This document shows, one piece after another, positions 54,499 through 64,000 of a stretch of 64,000 nt of DNA. Position 1 is the first letter of the stretch. Each line of letters begins with the position of its first letter. The position numbers were made by a program, and so were the translations under genes. The notes beneath the pieces are model-generated. The model worked only from the letters and a program-made list of their open reading frames with translations, ran no database searches and was not told the origin of the DNA. Source of the stretch: Roridomyces roridus (lineage: Eukaryota; Basidiomycota; Agaricomycetes; Agaricales; Mycenaceae). The stretch spans positions 62,001-126,000 of the forward strand of contig JARKIF010000064.1 of the NCBI GenBank assembly GCA_029378245.1, written 5' to 3'.

Positions 54499-56010
54499 AT
54501 GGAGAATTTTACCTCTGCTCTTCTGCTGGGCCATTCCTCCACCTCCGACATCGAGCATCTAGCCAAAAATCTCATTCTTGCGGCCGAAGCCAATATCGCC
54601 CGCATTGAATCACAAATCCGTGATCTCCTGCGTCTGCGGGACCGCGAGCGGGGTATCATCGCTGCGCTGAAGCAGATTGCGGCACCCATCCGCAAGCTTC
54701 CCGCCGAGCTCTTGGTCGAGATATTCCGTGTTGTTGCTGCCCACGCCACGGCGGAGGAGCTATCGCACCCCAACTACACTAGCTTCCAACTCAAGCCCGT
54801 GTTAGTCCTGTCTCAGGTCTGCGCACACTGGAGGCAGTTGGCTTGTACGACACCGCAGTTGTGGAGCTACCATATCAACCTGAATCTCAGGAAGGCGCCG
54901 TCGGACGCGTATCTGACCACGACAAAAACGTTCTTCGAGCGTTCAGCGCCCCTGCCTATCCCGATTTTGTGGCGAGAGCAGACTACCAAATCATCAGCCC
55001 TCGTCCAAGTCCTGTTGGATTTAGCTCCGCGCTGGGAGTCGTTGGTCTTTGCGCAGTCGGATATTTCGCAATTACACAAACTCCCCATGGATGCCCTGAG
55101 GAGCCTCGTCAGCCTGGATCTGAACCACATGGCTCAAATTTCAACCCTTTCGCCTGTGAAAGCGTTCCTTGGCGCGCATTCTCTCCGGACGGTCAGCCTT
55201 ACCGTCCGGAGCATAGATCAAATCCACATACCTTGGTCTCAACTGGTCGAACTGAGCCTACACGTCTTTGATGACGCACCGGCCCAGAAATTCCTCGACA
55301 TCCTGGTCCAGTGCACCAATATCGTCTCTCTCGACTTTATTGGAATCACACCTTGGAGTCAGCCGCCCGATATTGGCTCAACTCCAGTTGCTCGACTTGC
55401 CCAGTTGACCGATCTGGCTTTGGTTTTCGACTCGGGCTTCGATGAGGGGTTCATTAGCCCCTTCATTGCGCGCCTATCCCTCCCTTCTCTCACAAAATTG
55501 AACATCAGCGCAGCTTTCGAGAACTATTGGTCCTCTGCGGATATCACGGCATTCCTTCGCCGTTCTCCGAACGTCGACGACTTGACCATATCACACTCCC
55601 TCATGACTTCCGAGAACCTCTCGGCTCTCCTCCTCGACTCTCCGAATCTCGTGGCCCTCCGCTTGTCCTCGTGTTTCAACGGCGAGGATGTTTTCGAATC
55701 AACGCTCGAATACCTCACATTCTCCCCCACCGCACTGGTACATCCAGCTCCGCGCCTCCAACGCCTTGACATGTCGGACAACTTGGAGAATATTGACGAA
55801 GAAAAGCTGGAACGGATGCTCAGCTCGCGCTGGTGGACAGACGCGCAGCTCGCTGCTCTTCCGGGTGCCCCGCCTGTGGCGCGTTGGGAGAAGCTCGAGA
55901 TTCGTACCGACTTCGATCACACGGTCGGGGAGCAGCGAGAATACGGTCGCTCGCTTTTGGCAAAGGTGGCCCAGCTCCAGGCGCAGGGACTCGACGTCAA
56001 GATTGATTAG
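54499..56010 (+). CDS. F-box/LRR protein, A subfamily (copy A4)
   Basis: A single-exon protein of 503 residues. The N-terminal helix is LILAAEANIARIESQIRDLL; the F-box is APIRKLPAELLVEIFRVVAA..LVLSQVCAHWRQLACTTPQLW; the LRR-like region has FFERSAPLPIPI, SPVKAFLGAHSLRTV, SRWWTDAQLAALPGAPP and ends in LQAQGLDVKID. The start at 54499 (MENFTSALLLGHSST) matches the paralogues. With the genes at 56391 and 60337 it forms a tandem, same-strand trio, closer to each other than to the 23-36 kb copies. Confidence 0.88.
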   Translation: MENFTSALLLGHSSTSDIEHLAKNLILAAEANIARIESQIRDLLRLRDRERGIIAALKQIAAPIRKLPAELLVEIFRVVAAHATAEELSHPNYTSFQLKPVLVLSQVCAHWRQLACTTPQLWSYHINLNLRKAPSDAYLTTTKTFFERSAPLPIPILWREQTTKSSALVQVLLDLAPRWESLVFAQSDISQLHKLPMDALRSLVSLDLNHMAQISTLSPVKAFLGAHSLRTVSLTVRSIDQIHIPWSQLVELSLHVFDDAPAQKFLDILVQCTNIVSLDFIGITPWSQPPDIGSTPVARLAQLTDLALVFDSGFDEGFISPFIARLSLPSLTKLNISAAFENYWSSADITAFLRRSPNVDDLTISHSLMTSENLSALLLDSPNLVALRLSSCFNGEDVFESTLEYLTFSPTALVHPAPRLQRLDMSDNLENIDEEKLERMLSSRWWTDAQLAALPGAPPVARWEKLEIRTDFDHTVGEQREYGRSLLAKVAQLQAQGLDVKID

Positions 56011-56390
56011 CTGGTGCTGAGTGGACGAATGATTCTGGGACAGATACCGTAGAAAAAAATCTAGACATTATGCCATTTATTCAGATTTCGTGTTGTTGTG
56101 CAGGAGCAATTCTCTAAGTGAGTAGGTAGCGACACGAAATCCAGGCAAATTCGGAGTCCGAGTCTGGTCATTGATTGGCAGCATCGCAAACAAACATCTT
56201 GCTCCTCCTACACGCGTCCAAGCGCGTTGCGAAATCCAAGTCGCAGTCGCGTCTGATTCATCCAGCCAAGAGAACTTTTGGAAGACGACCCATTACTCCA
56301 GCGGTGCGCCCTCAATCTCCCTATACCGTATACGAGGGAGTCTGATCTTTCAAGCCAGTCGTGACGCGACACGGCCTCGCATTCTCCGAC
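56011..56390. other. Spacer between tandem F-box genes
   Basis: About 380 bp with no gene; presumably the terminator of the first and promoter of the second F-box gene. Confidence 0.45.
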
Positions 56391-57842
56391 ATGGACAACG
56401 TCGCATCTGCCCTTATACTCGGTCACTCTTCCGCCTCCAACTTCGAGAGCATGGCGAAGGAGCCCATTCTCGTGGCTAATGTCGCCCACGTCGAGTCGCA
56501 GATCCAAGTCATATCACCCATCCGCAAACTGCCTGCCGAATTGTCGGTAGAAATATTCTTGATCGTTGTGGAAGTCGGAACACCGTGGAACGAGTCGCCT
56601 CTTCGTACGTCCACCTCTCCTGCGTTGCGGAAGGTGCTTGCCATAGCCCAGGTCTGCGCTCATTGGAGGCAGCTGGCTTGTACAACACCGCAGCTCTGGA
56701 GGTTTCCAGTGAAACTGAACCTCAAGAAAGCACGAGCCGACTCGTTTCTAGCCACTACAAAGACATTCCTCGAGCGTTCTGCACCACATCCTATCCCAAT
56801 CCTGCTCATGGATCAGACCTCCGTCATGTCACCTATCGCAGAGTTGCTCTTCGATCTCGCCCCACGGTGGAAGTCGTTGGTGTTCCATAACGCACAAATC
56901 TCTAGACTGCGCAAATTGCCCATGGATGCGCTAAGGAGCCTCGTCAGCGTCGACATAAAGGACCGGACCGATCTTTCGACGCAATCCCCAGTCAAAGTCT
57001 TCCTCGGTGCACCACGCCTTCGGACGGTTTCCGTTGCTGTCCTGAAATTTACAGACCGCATCCACCTGCCATGGTCCCAACTCACGCGCCTCAAAATTGA
57101 TGTTTACTACGAGGAGAGCGCACAGAGTTTCCTCGACATTCTCGTTCAGTGCACCAATATCATCACTGCAGACTTTTCGAGATTGATTCCGTGGAGCCAA
57201 CGCCCCATCTCTTCTGCTCCCGTCGTTCAGTTGGCTCGACTGGAAAGCCTTTCGTTGTTTTATGCTCTCGAAGAGGAGGAAGGGCATATTACACCTTTCT
57301 TTGCGCGCCTCGCTCTTCCTTCGCTCATAGCACTAGACATCCGCTCGGGAGTTGAGACCTCCTGGTCCTCAGCGGATTTCGTGTCGTTCCAGAGCCGTTC
57401 CACCAAAATTGAGCGACTCGAAATCGGAGGCTCCATGATGACACCCGAGAACATCGTCTCCCTCCTCACCAATTCCACAAATCTTGTAGACCTCACCCTG
57501 GACAATTGCTTTGACGGATTTGGCGCTGCTAGAGTCGCGATGGCGTCTCTTCAATACTCCAGCACTCAAAATGTCCACGTGGTGCCCCGTCTTCAAAAGG
57601 TCTCTATCGCAGTTCGTTTCGGTTTCGACGAGAAGGTACTGGAGCGGATGATTTTCTCGCGGTGGTGGACGGACGCGCAGCTTGCTGCTTTACCCATACT
57701 GCCTCCTGTTGCCCGGTGGCAGAAAGTCACCATTGACTCCATCGATGCTGCGGAGGGGGAAGGCCAAGACTATGGCGAGCAGTTTGTGGCCAAGGCCGCG
57801 CAGCTCACGGAGGAGGGATTGGACATCGCACTTCATTGGTAG
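56391..57842 (+). CDS. F-box/LRR protein, A subfamily (copy A5)
   Basis: A single-exon protein of 483 residues. The coiled-coil part is shortened compared with copy A4 (VAHVESQIQVISPIRKLP: the segment RDLLRLRDRERGIIAALKQ is missing). The F-box is SPIRKLPAELSVEIFLIVV..CAHWRQLACTTPQLW. The LRR part has SPVKVFLGAPRLRTV, FARLALPSL and SRWWTDAQLAALPILPP. The start at 56391 (MDNVASALILGHSS) aligns with A4. It is probably functional. Confidence 0.87.
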   Translation: MDNVASALILGHSSASNFESMAKEPILVANVAHVESQIQVISPIRKLPAELSVEIFLIVVEVGTPWNESPLRTSTSPALRKVLAIAQVCAHWRQLACTTPQLWRFPVKLNLKKARADSFLATTKTFLERSAPHPIPILLMDQTSVMSPIAELLFDLAPRWKSLVFHNAQISRLRKLPMDALRSLVSVDIKDRTDLSTQSPVKVFLGAPRLRTVSVAVLKFTDRIHLPWSQLTRLKIDVYYEESAQSFLDILVQCTNIITADFSRLIPWSQRPISSAPVVQLARLESLSLFYALEEEEGHITPFFARLALPSLIALDIRSGVETSWSSADFVSFQSRSTKIERLEIGGSMMTPENIVSLLTNSTNLVDLTLDNCFDGFGAARVAMASLQYSSTQNVHVVPRLQKVSIAVRFGFDEKVLERMIFSRWWTDAQLAALPILPPVARWQKVTIDSIDAAEGEGQDYGEQFVAKAAQLTEEGLDIALHW

Positions 57843-58249
57843 GACCGCTTCGTTACTTGTGGAATTCGTACTCGTAAAAGTAGAGCAATTACAAGACTTC
57901 CTAGCTGCATACTCGACCATAAAATAACAAGAGGGCCGGGGCAGATATGTGTAAGGTACGTGTGCGAAAAGCGAGTACTGCAGCTTCGACGTAGTTTCTT
58001 TTCACCATGCTGGGTCAGATTTAGATGGTATCCGCACCCCGCCTCTTCGAGCGCATCGGCCATCTCGACCATCATGAACGGCAGGCAGTCAACCCCCGCC
58101 GCTCTTGCAGCGATGCAAAAAAGCCATCCCAATGCGGACTCGACGCTCCGGACATCGCGCCTCCTTCACCGATGGATATGAAGTCGTACGCATGGCTCCA
58201 GCAAACCCCCACGACATGCTTCACGTTGAGGATGCCGTCTGGCATTTGG
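57843..58249. other. Intergenic, no supported gene
   Basis: A minus-strand frame continuing across 58072-58293 (KHVVGVCWSHAYDF..) has coding character but I cannot place it in a family. Otherwise nothing is seen. Confidence 0.35.
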
Positions 58250-59870
58250 TGCCGTGTCGGTGCACGGACGGGGCCCAGGATGTGTCTTGACATTCAATGG
58301 GCCGCAGAGCCTTCAAGCTCTCAAGTCTAATTCAGACATGACCGCGCGGCGGCAGTGGAGCGGGTGGGGGCTGGTTTGCGAGAGGGTGACAAGGCCGAAG
58401 GTGGGGATTATGAGGAGATATGCAGAAGGGGTGAGATGCTGCGGACGGGGATGCGAAATATTCTCGCAAGGAGCCCAAACCAGACGCTGAGGACGTCGAC
58501 GATCACTGGCTCGTCGACGACCACAATCTTCGCCTGCCGGTCATGGAGCCCTCCATCTCGAGAATCTTGACGATGTCCACGACCTCGCCAAATACGGCGT
58601 GCCTGCCATCAAGGTGTGGTGTCGGTACGGCTGTGATGACAAGCTGCGTCTTGTAAGCAAAAATATGAGGCAGGCAGACGCCGCGCACGTACTTGAGCTA
58701 GTGTTCTTCCCCATCAGCCCTGCTCAGCGACCCCGTATGGGTGTGCCGAAATTCTCGCTCGCAAACCTATCACCAGCTTGGGGCATGAGCTAAGCACGCT
58801 TCCCCTCGTCAGCACGTGGGATACAGAAGGTATGGAGGAATACACACCTTGTAGAAAGACGATAGCGGCCGTGTGTTGGCCCATGGCCAGAGCACCCAAG
58901 TATCGAGCGCTCCGAGGGACTTCGTTATCGTACATCTTGAAGACAATATTGTACCCGCTCGGCTGACCCGTCATACTTGCAGAGCCTCCAGGTCTAATCG
59001 TGCGTGACCATGAAGCGGGAGCGGAGCGACTGGGTGAGAGAGCGGCAAGGCCTACGACCGCGATGGCGAGGGATAGATGGCGCGGAGGCAGGACAGCGAG
59101 ACGATGTATTGAACACCATCGTCGCCTTGGGCATGCCAGCGTCAAATAGGACGTGCTTGCTGTCGAGGTGTGGTGCGGGTACCGTGGCGATGAGTAACTG
59201 CGACTCATGAGTAAACTGAAGAGAAAAGGAGACGAAGGAAGCGCACCTTGGACCCATTAGTATGTTCATACAACGAGGAGGACGATGTGGTAACATCCTT
59301 GGTCCTTGGACTGCAGAGTAGTGAGCGAGTCCACAGCGCGCTTGACGAAAAGCAGATCTTGGACTACGAAAGGCGGTCAGAAAGGATGAGCAAAGCGGCT
59401 GTGGTGGATGCATACGAGCAATGAGGAGCAGCCCCCCAGGACACAGAGTCTTCTCCATCCAAGTCTGGGCTCGTCATTCCGAGGAACGTCGTTATCGTAC
59501 AAGCTGAAGACCGTTTGGCTCGGAACGGGAGGTCGAAGAGGCGTTATAGTGGCAGGGAGGGGTGTGAAGAGGTCCATTCCCTTCACGATCTTGGCAAACA
59601 CAACATGCTTGGTGTGATGCCGTGGTGCAAAGCTGCGTCTTGTAAGTAAAAGGATGAGGCAAGGAGAGAGACAGCACACGCACTTGGAACTCGGTGGTGT
59701 TCTGCCCCGCCTTGACCACGCTCAGCAGCCACGCGCCGTAGACTTGGCACTGCAGATGCTCTTGCTGCCCCATGTGTCCCGGAAAGTTCCCGGTATGAAC
59801 TAAGCACGCTTTCCCTCGTCAGCACGTAGGATGCAAAAGGTAGGGATAAGTACGCACTTTTTTTGTCCCA
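58250..59870 (-). pseudogene. Cluster of decayed cyclophilin (PPIase) copies
   Basis: Several minus-strand fragments match cyclophilin landmarks. Near 58580-58660: [20 protein letters not shown] then GEVVDIVKI (compare [23 protein letters not shown]). Near 59140-59210: SQLLIATVPAPHLDSKHVLF. Near 59545-59600: HHTKHVVFAKIVKGMDLF. The N-terminal strand appears as VFKMYDNEVPRSARYLGALA (near 58900) and VFSLYDNDVPR (near 59480). Frames shift between fragments and the order repeats, so at least two, probably three, truncated copies lie in tandem. No intact enzyme can be assembled from any one frame. Confidence 0.55.
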
Positions 59871-60336
59871 TGCGATGAGTGGGGCAGCGATACACCAAGA
59901 AGATGCGGTTCTTACGAAGTAAGGCTAGTTACAGAGGCGGGAGCAGCAGTGCGTGAAGACGAGGCAAAGTTGCGAATGGCTCTGCCACCGACATTTTGAG
60001 AGAGGGACAAGAGCCGCCAATCACTGTCAGCCCGCCGGAGACATTGACAAGAAAGATAGGAATGGTCGAGAACGGAGTCCATCTTTGCAACTGAAACGAC
60101 CGTCCAGCGAGATCGGGGAACGGGAACGAGTGCGAGGAGGAGGGTTCCAATTAGATCGTGGTGGTGCCAGTCGAAAGAGTCGATGCCATCATCGGTGCCG
60201 TTTGTCCTTCCCCTTTATCTCATCTGTGGACGCGTTCTTGTCGCTGTAGGTCTCTCTCCTCCGTCAGATTCGCGAGCTTCCTCTAACTCTTCCGTTTCAG
60301 GCGCGCGGCGCGCCGATATCGCGTTCGTAAACGACT
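59871..60336. other. Upstream region of the last F-box gene
   Basis: About 470 bp without a supported gene; the 3' part should be the promoter and leader of the F-box gene at 60337. Confidence 0.4.
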
Positions 60337-61848
60337 ATGGACACCATCTCTTCCACCCTCATGCTCGCCGGCCACTTTGCCAGTCCCGGCTACGAGCAGG
60401 CAACGAAGGACCTTATACGAGCCGCTGAAGCAAATATTGCTCGTATCGAGTCGCAAATACGAGATCTCGAGCTACTCCGTGACCGAGAGCGGGGTTTCGT
60501 TGCGGCGCTCAAACAAATCGCAGCACCCATTCGTAAACTACCCGCAGAAGTATTGCTGCGAGTTTTCAAGATTGTCTTCGATATGCAGTGGACACTCCAA
60601 CCATTCCCGCTATGTCTTTTGGTGGCGGATACTCCACGCGACAGACTGAAGCGGGTGGTAACTGTATCCCATGTCTGTGCCCATTGGAGGCGACTGGTAT
60701 GCACAACGCCCTCGCTCTGTGCATTCGAACTCCCGATAAACCTCAAAAAAGACCCCTCTGACGCGTATCTTGCCACCACAAAGGCTTTCCTCGAGCGTTC
60801 TGGGTGCTTGACCATCCCCATGGTGCTGGAAGGCGAGAGTCCAGAAGGCTCACGCCTCCCCGACATCGTGTACAACTCAGCCCCTCGATGGTCTTCGTTG
60901 GACTTCCGTGACGCTTCGCTCTCCGGATTGAGCAATCTCCCTGTCGACACTTTCAGGGAGCTCCTCACCGTCAGTTTGAAGAGCACCAAGACACTCCCAT
61001 TCTTCATCAGAGCGTTTCTGCGCGCACACCGGCTCCACACCGTCCATCTCGACGTCGCCTCGCCAAACCGCTACCACATGCCGTGGTCCCAGCTCACACA
61101 CCTTACCGCTAGTGACGTCGACGAAAACCCACAGGCCCTCGTCGAGGTTCTGCTGAAGTGTAAAAATCTCGTCCAGGCGAGCTTCGCGGTAATGGCACCC
61201 TGGGATCAACCGCCGTCCGACAGCTCCTCTTCCACACCAGTCCAGCTACCACGACTCGAATCCCTCTCCCTGCACTTCAAGTCGGACGGGCGTGTGACCC
61301 CTTTTTTTGCACGTCTGGCACTCCCGGCACTTGAGGGATTGTATATCGAGGCGCGTTCAGCGTCCTCCGAGCAGGGGTCTCATTGGGTGTCCGCAGACTT
61401 TACGCCATTCCAGTGCCGCTCTCAGAACATTGGGGAACTCAACATTACAAATATCCTGCTGGCTCCCGAAAATGTCGTCGCCCTCCTCACCAACTCACCC
61501 ACTCTTGTGGACTTACGCCTGGAAGGTTGTTGCGACGGCCCTGAATGCATTGATGCCGCTCTGGAGTGTCTCGTGTACTCCAACACGAACATCATCCATG
61601 CACCGCGCCTTCACAGAATCGCAATCATCGACCTGGATACGGGTGTAGACGAGGAGATATTGGAACGTGCACTTGTGTCGCGGTGGTGGACCGATTTGCA
61701 ACTTGCGGCGCTGCCCGTACCACCGCTCGTTGCACGCTGGGAATCGTTCTATCTTCGGAGCTACAGCGGCCTGCAGGAATACGGCGAGGACATTTTAGTG
61801 AAGATTGCGGAGCTGAATCAGGAGGGATTCAAAGCCACTATAGCATAG
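60337..61848 (+). CDS. F-box/LRR protein, A subfamily (copy A6)
   Basis: A single-exon protein of 503 residues. The N-terminal helix is LIRAAEANIARIESQIRDLELL; the F-box is APIRKLPAEVLLRVFKIVFD..VSHVCAHWRRLVCTTPSLC; the LRR-like part has FARLALPALEGLYIEA, SRWWTDLQLAALPVPP and the end LNQEGFKATIA. The start at 60337 aligns with A4 and A5. The stop codon TAG is at 61846-61848; the target-site duplication of the mobile element that follows starts on its last base, so the insertion left the coding sequence intact but replaced its native 3' untranslated region. Confidence 0.88.
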   Translation: MDTISSTLMLAGHFASPGYEQATKDLIRAAEANIARIESQIRDLELLRDRERGFVAALKQIAAPIRKLPAEVLLRVFKIVFDMQWTLQPFPLCLLVADTPRDRLKRVVTVSHVCAHWRRLVCTTPSLCAFELPINLKKDPSDAYLATTKAFLERSGCLTIPMVLEGESPEGSRLPDIVYNSAPRWSSLDFRDASLSGLSNLPVDTFRELLTVSLKSTKTLPFFIRAFLRAHRLHTVHLDVASPNRYHMPWSQLTHLTASDVDENPQALVEVLLKCKNLVQASFAVMAPWDQPPSDSSSSTPVQLPRLESLSLHFKSDGRVTPFFARLALPALEGLYIEARSASSEQGSHWVSADFTPFQCRSQNIGELNITNILLAPENVVALLTNSPTLVDLRLEGCCDGPECIDAALECLVYSNTNIIHAPRLHRIAIIDLDTGVDEEILERALVSRWWTDLQLAALPVPPLVARWESFYLRSYSGLQEYGEDILVKIAELNQEGFKATIA

Positions 61849-61856
61849 AGCTTCAG

Positions 61857-62606
61857 GGATAATTCTATTGAGAAACCCGGGGTGCAGGTAGAAACCCCCC
61901 TTATATAGAAGCCCCAAATTTGTAAAATATTCTGAGGGGGGGTTTCTTCGATTTAATCAAATTTGATCGGCACATCTGCCGCGAGCGGCATGACCCGGCA
62001 GACAAGCTTACCCATGAATTCTAGCACCTCAACATTAATATTCAGGTACTTACTCTGCTGGGAATGTGTGTACCGTGTGGGTATTACTGAATGATTTGCA
62101 CTGTTGTTCATAAAGGGAGGATTCGCGACCCGAAGATGGCAATGGCATGGCTCGGGCATCGTTGATGGCGCATCAGTCGCGCGTCAGGTCCTGCCTTTCA
62201 AGTCCCGCCCCCACTGTTTACTGTCACAAAACGTGTGAGGACTCTGTTTTGAATCACTCATGCGCGGCCGATAAGCCAGAAAAGACTCCAAAAGGACTTG
62301 AGGTCAATGTGTCGAAGCCATCAATACCCGCACATCCCGCCTGGGGCGCATCAATGGTCTCGGCTGTCGAGTCTCGGACACTCGGCACATCTCGTTCAAC
62401 ACCCGTGGAGCAGCATAGATCTAATATCTACTACCGACGCCGACTCTGGAATTGAGACTATGGCATGTCCGGCAACGTGTCGGCATGTGCAGTCGCATCA
62501 AAATTTGCCACATCGTTGCCGAAAATCACGACCCGGGTTTCCATGTAGACTCTATTTTTAAATGGGGGGTTTCTTCCTTAACCCGGGTTTCTCAATAGAA
62601 TTATCC
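61857..62606 (+). mobile_element. 750-bp non-autonomous DNA element, copy 1 (9-bp TSD)
   Basis: Flanked by the 9-bp direct repeat GAGCTTCAG (61848-61856, 62607-62615). The terminal inverted repeats of ~25 bp begin GGATAATTCTATTGAGAAAC. Subterminal GAAACCC-type runs occur at both ends. The three open frames inside (up to 102 codons) do not resemble a transposase. A 9-bp duplication is typical of Mutator/MULE elements, so this may be a MULE-derived MITE. Copy 2 lies 48 bp downstream in the opposite orientation with the same length. Confidence 0.9.
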
Positions 62607-62654
62607 GAGCTTCAGTAGTAAATTTATCGGTTTGGAATGGCGTCTGTGGTTGCC

Positions 62655-63404
62655 GGATAATTCTATTGAGAAACCCGGGTTAAGGAAGAAACCCCCCATT
62701 TAAAAATAGAGTCTACATGGAAACCCGGGTCGTGATTTTCGGCAACGATGTGGCAAATTTTGATGCGACTGCACATGCCGACACGTTGCCGGACATGCCA
62801 TAGTCTCAATTCCAGAGTCGGCGTCGGTAGTAGATATTAGATCTATGCTGCTCCACGGGTGTTGAACGAGATGTGCCGAGTGTCCGAGACTCGACAGCCG
62901 AGACCATTGATGCGCCCCAGGCGGGATGTGCGGGTATTGATGGCTTCGACACATTGACCTCAAGTCCTTTTGGAGTCTTTTCTGGCTTATCGGCCGCGCA
63001 TGAGTGATTCAAAACAGAGTCCTCACACGTTTTGTGACAGTAAACAGTGGGGGCGGGACTTGAAAGGCAGGACCTGACGCGCGACTGATGCGCCATCAAC
63101 GATGCCCGAGCCATGCCATTGCCATCTTCGGGTCGCGAATCCTCCCTTTATGAACAACAGTGCAAATCATTCAGTAATACCCACACGGTACACACATTCC
63201 CAGCAGAGTAAGTACCTGAATATTAATGTTGAGGTGCTAGAATTCATGGGTAAGCTTGTCTGCCGGGTCATGCCGCTCGCGGCAGATGTGCCGATCAAAT
63301 TTGATTAAATCGAAGAAACCCCCCCTCAGAATATTTTACAAATTTGGGGCTTCTATATAAGGGGGGTTTCTACCTGCACCCCGGGTTTCTCAATAGAATT
63401 ATCC
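62655..63404 (-). mobile_element. 750-bp non-autonomous DNA element, copy 2 (9-bp TSD)
   Basis: Inverted twin of copy 1 with its own 9-bp duplication, GTGGTTGCC (62646-62654, 63405-63413). The translated frames of the two copies (87, 102 and 68 codons) are identical residue for residue, and the lengths are both exactly 750 bp, so the copies are nearly or fully identical. Confidence 0.9.
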
Positions 63405-63610
63405 GTGGTTGCCGTGCAGAAAAGAGCGAATCGAGATTGGAGACTCCCATCAAATCGCTCTTCACTGCAAACCACCACGACGACAGCCAAGTCAGGCATT
63501 CTCTCGTACTGACAATTGAACATGCCCCAGAACCGCCCACGTAGTTTGACTGGCAATGTACCGACTGGTGTGGGAGAAGGACTCGGAATCTTTTAAAAGA
63601 ACTTTCCACG

Positions 63611-64000
63611 ATGGAGGACCCTGCAATATCGCCGCCATGGACGACCTACACTGCCAGCATCTACCGCGGGAGGAAAGGAATACCAGCTCTAGGGACGGTC
63701 GTCTTTGAGGAGGTCGAAGCCAAAGCGAAGGAGAAGCTCAAAGATAGTCCTGGTGAGTGTATTGAAAGCCTCAGCTGGAGGCCATGGACTCAGCTCGCCC
63801 AGAGGCATTCATGTTTGCTGCTGGCAGCGCTGGGATGTCTTCCACTCTCCGGGCCAACTTGAGAGCGTTTGAGAGGTACAGAATCGTACCCCGCATGCTG
63901 GTCGATGCCACTGTCCGCACGCTCGAGGTATTTCTCTGTGCTTCACTGCTGGATTACACTCAATCTGGCTGCAGACGACTCTTTTCGGTGTCAAGCATCC
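63611..64000 (+). CDS. FMN-dependent alpha-hydroxy-acid oxidase, 5' part
   Basis: Start of a flavoprotein of the lactate/glycolate oxidase family (lactate 2-monooxygenase-like), running off the window. Exons 63611-63752, 63794-63927 and 63975 onward join in phase. The protein begins MEDPAISPPWTTYTASIYRG and then shows the family N-terminus: RPEAFMFAAGSAGMSSTLRANL, FERYRIVPRMLVDAT and TTLFGVKHP. These lead into the FMN-binding TIM barrel, which lies beyond the edge. The precise substrate (lactate, other 2-hydroxy acids) cannot be told. It lies about 200 bp downstream of mobile-element copy 2, so that element is near its promoter. Confidence 0.8.

Noticed and set aside
62147..63114. Identical 102- and 87-codon frames in the two 750-bp elements as real genes
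   Set aside because: Overlapping frames inside non-autonomous elements, with no domain; identity reflects recent DNA duplication, not coding constraint.
61857..63404. A CRISPR-like or satellite array
   Set aside because: Only two long inverted copies with target duplications; no short regular repeats or spacers.

Overview
The window is nuclear DNA of a filamentous basidiomycete, most likely an Agaricomycete. The evidence is spliced genes with many short GT..AG introns of about 45-60 nt, a DUF6535 membrane protein, an F-box/LRR expansion typical of mushroom genomes, relics of a basidiomycete family beginning MGQYW, and fungal orthologues such as a type-I geranylgeranyltransferase beta subunit and pirin. 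No species can be named from this.

Layout. 0.2-3 kb: DUF6535 gene with one apparent frameshift. 4-4.5 kb: divergent F-box relics. 5.2-15 kb: a SnoaL-like protein, an epoxide hydrolase, a small inverted-repeat element, a secreted LVIVD (choice-of-anchor B) protein, a broken MGQYW-family gene, an F-box protein and a GH20 hexosaminidase. 16.3-19.5 kb: conserved block with the prenyltransferase subunit and pirin. 19.7-36 kb: F-box nest with intact genes, a truncated gene, a pseudogene, relics and duplicated flanks, interrupted by a MYND protein and an intron-bearing tRNA-Gly(GCC). 36.3-45.9 kb: tetraspanin, two small one-helix membrane proteins, an F-box protein, a 14-helix MFS exporter and one unrecognised gene. 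46-51.5 kb: repeat island with pol III-promoter-like repeats, a relic pair and a nested stack of DNA transposons. 52-57.8 kb: second epoxide hydrolase, an ankyrin protein and two F-box genes. 58-60 kb: cyclophilin relics. 60.3-63.4 kb: a last F-box gene followed by two 750-bp DNA elements in opposite orientation. 63.6 kb to the edge: start of an FMN-dependent alpha-hydroxy-acid oxidase.

The F-box proteins would act as SCF ubiquitin-ligase receptors; their number and mixture of intact, truncated and dead copies show rapid birth and death. The epoxide hydrolases and the MFS exporter suit detoxification, and the hexosaminidase suits chitin turnover, but there is no evident biosynthetic cluster. 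The best novelty candidates are the mobile-element structures (two apparently identical 750-bp elements with 9-bp target duplications; a three-layer nested insertion), not a new enzymatic system.
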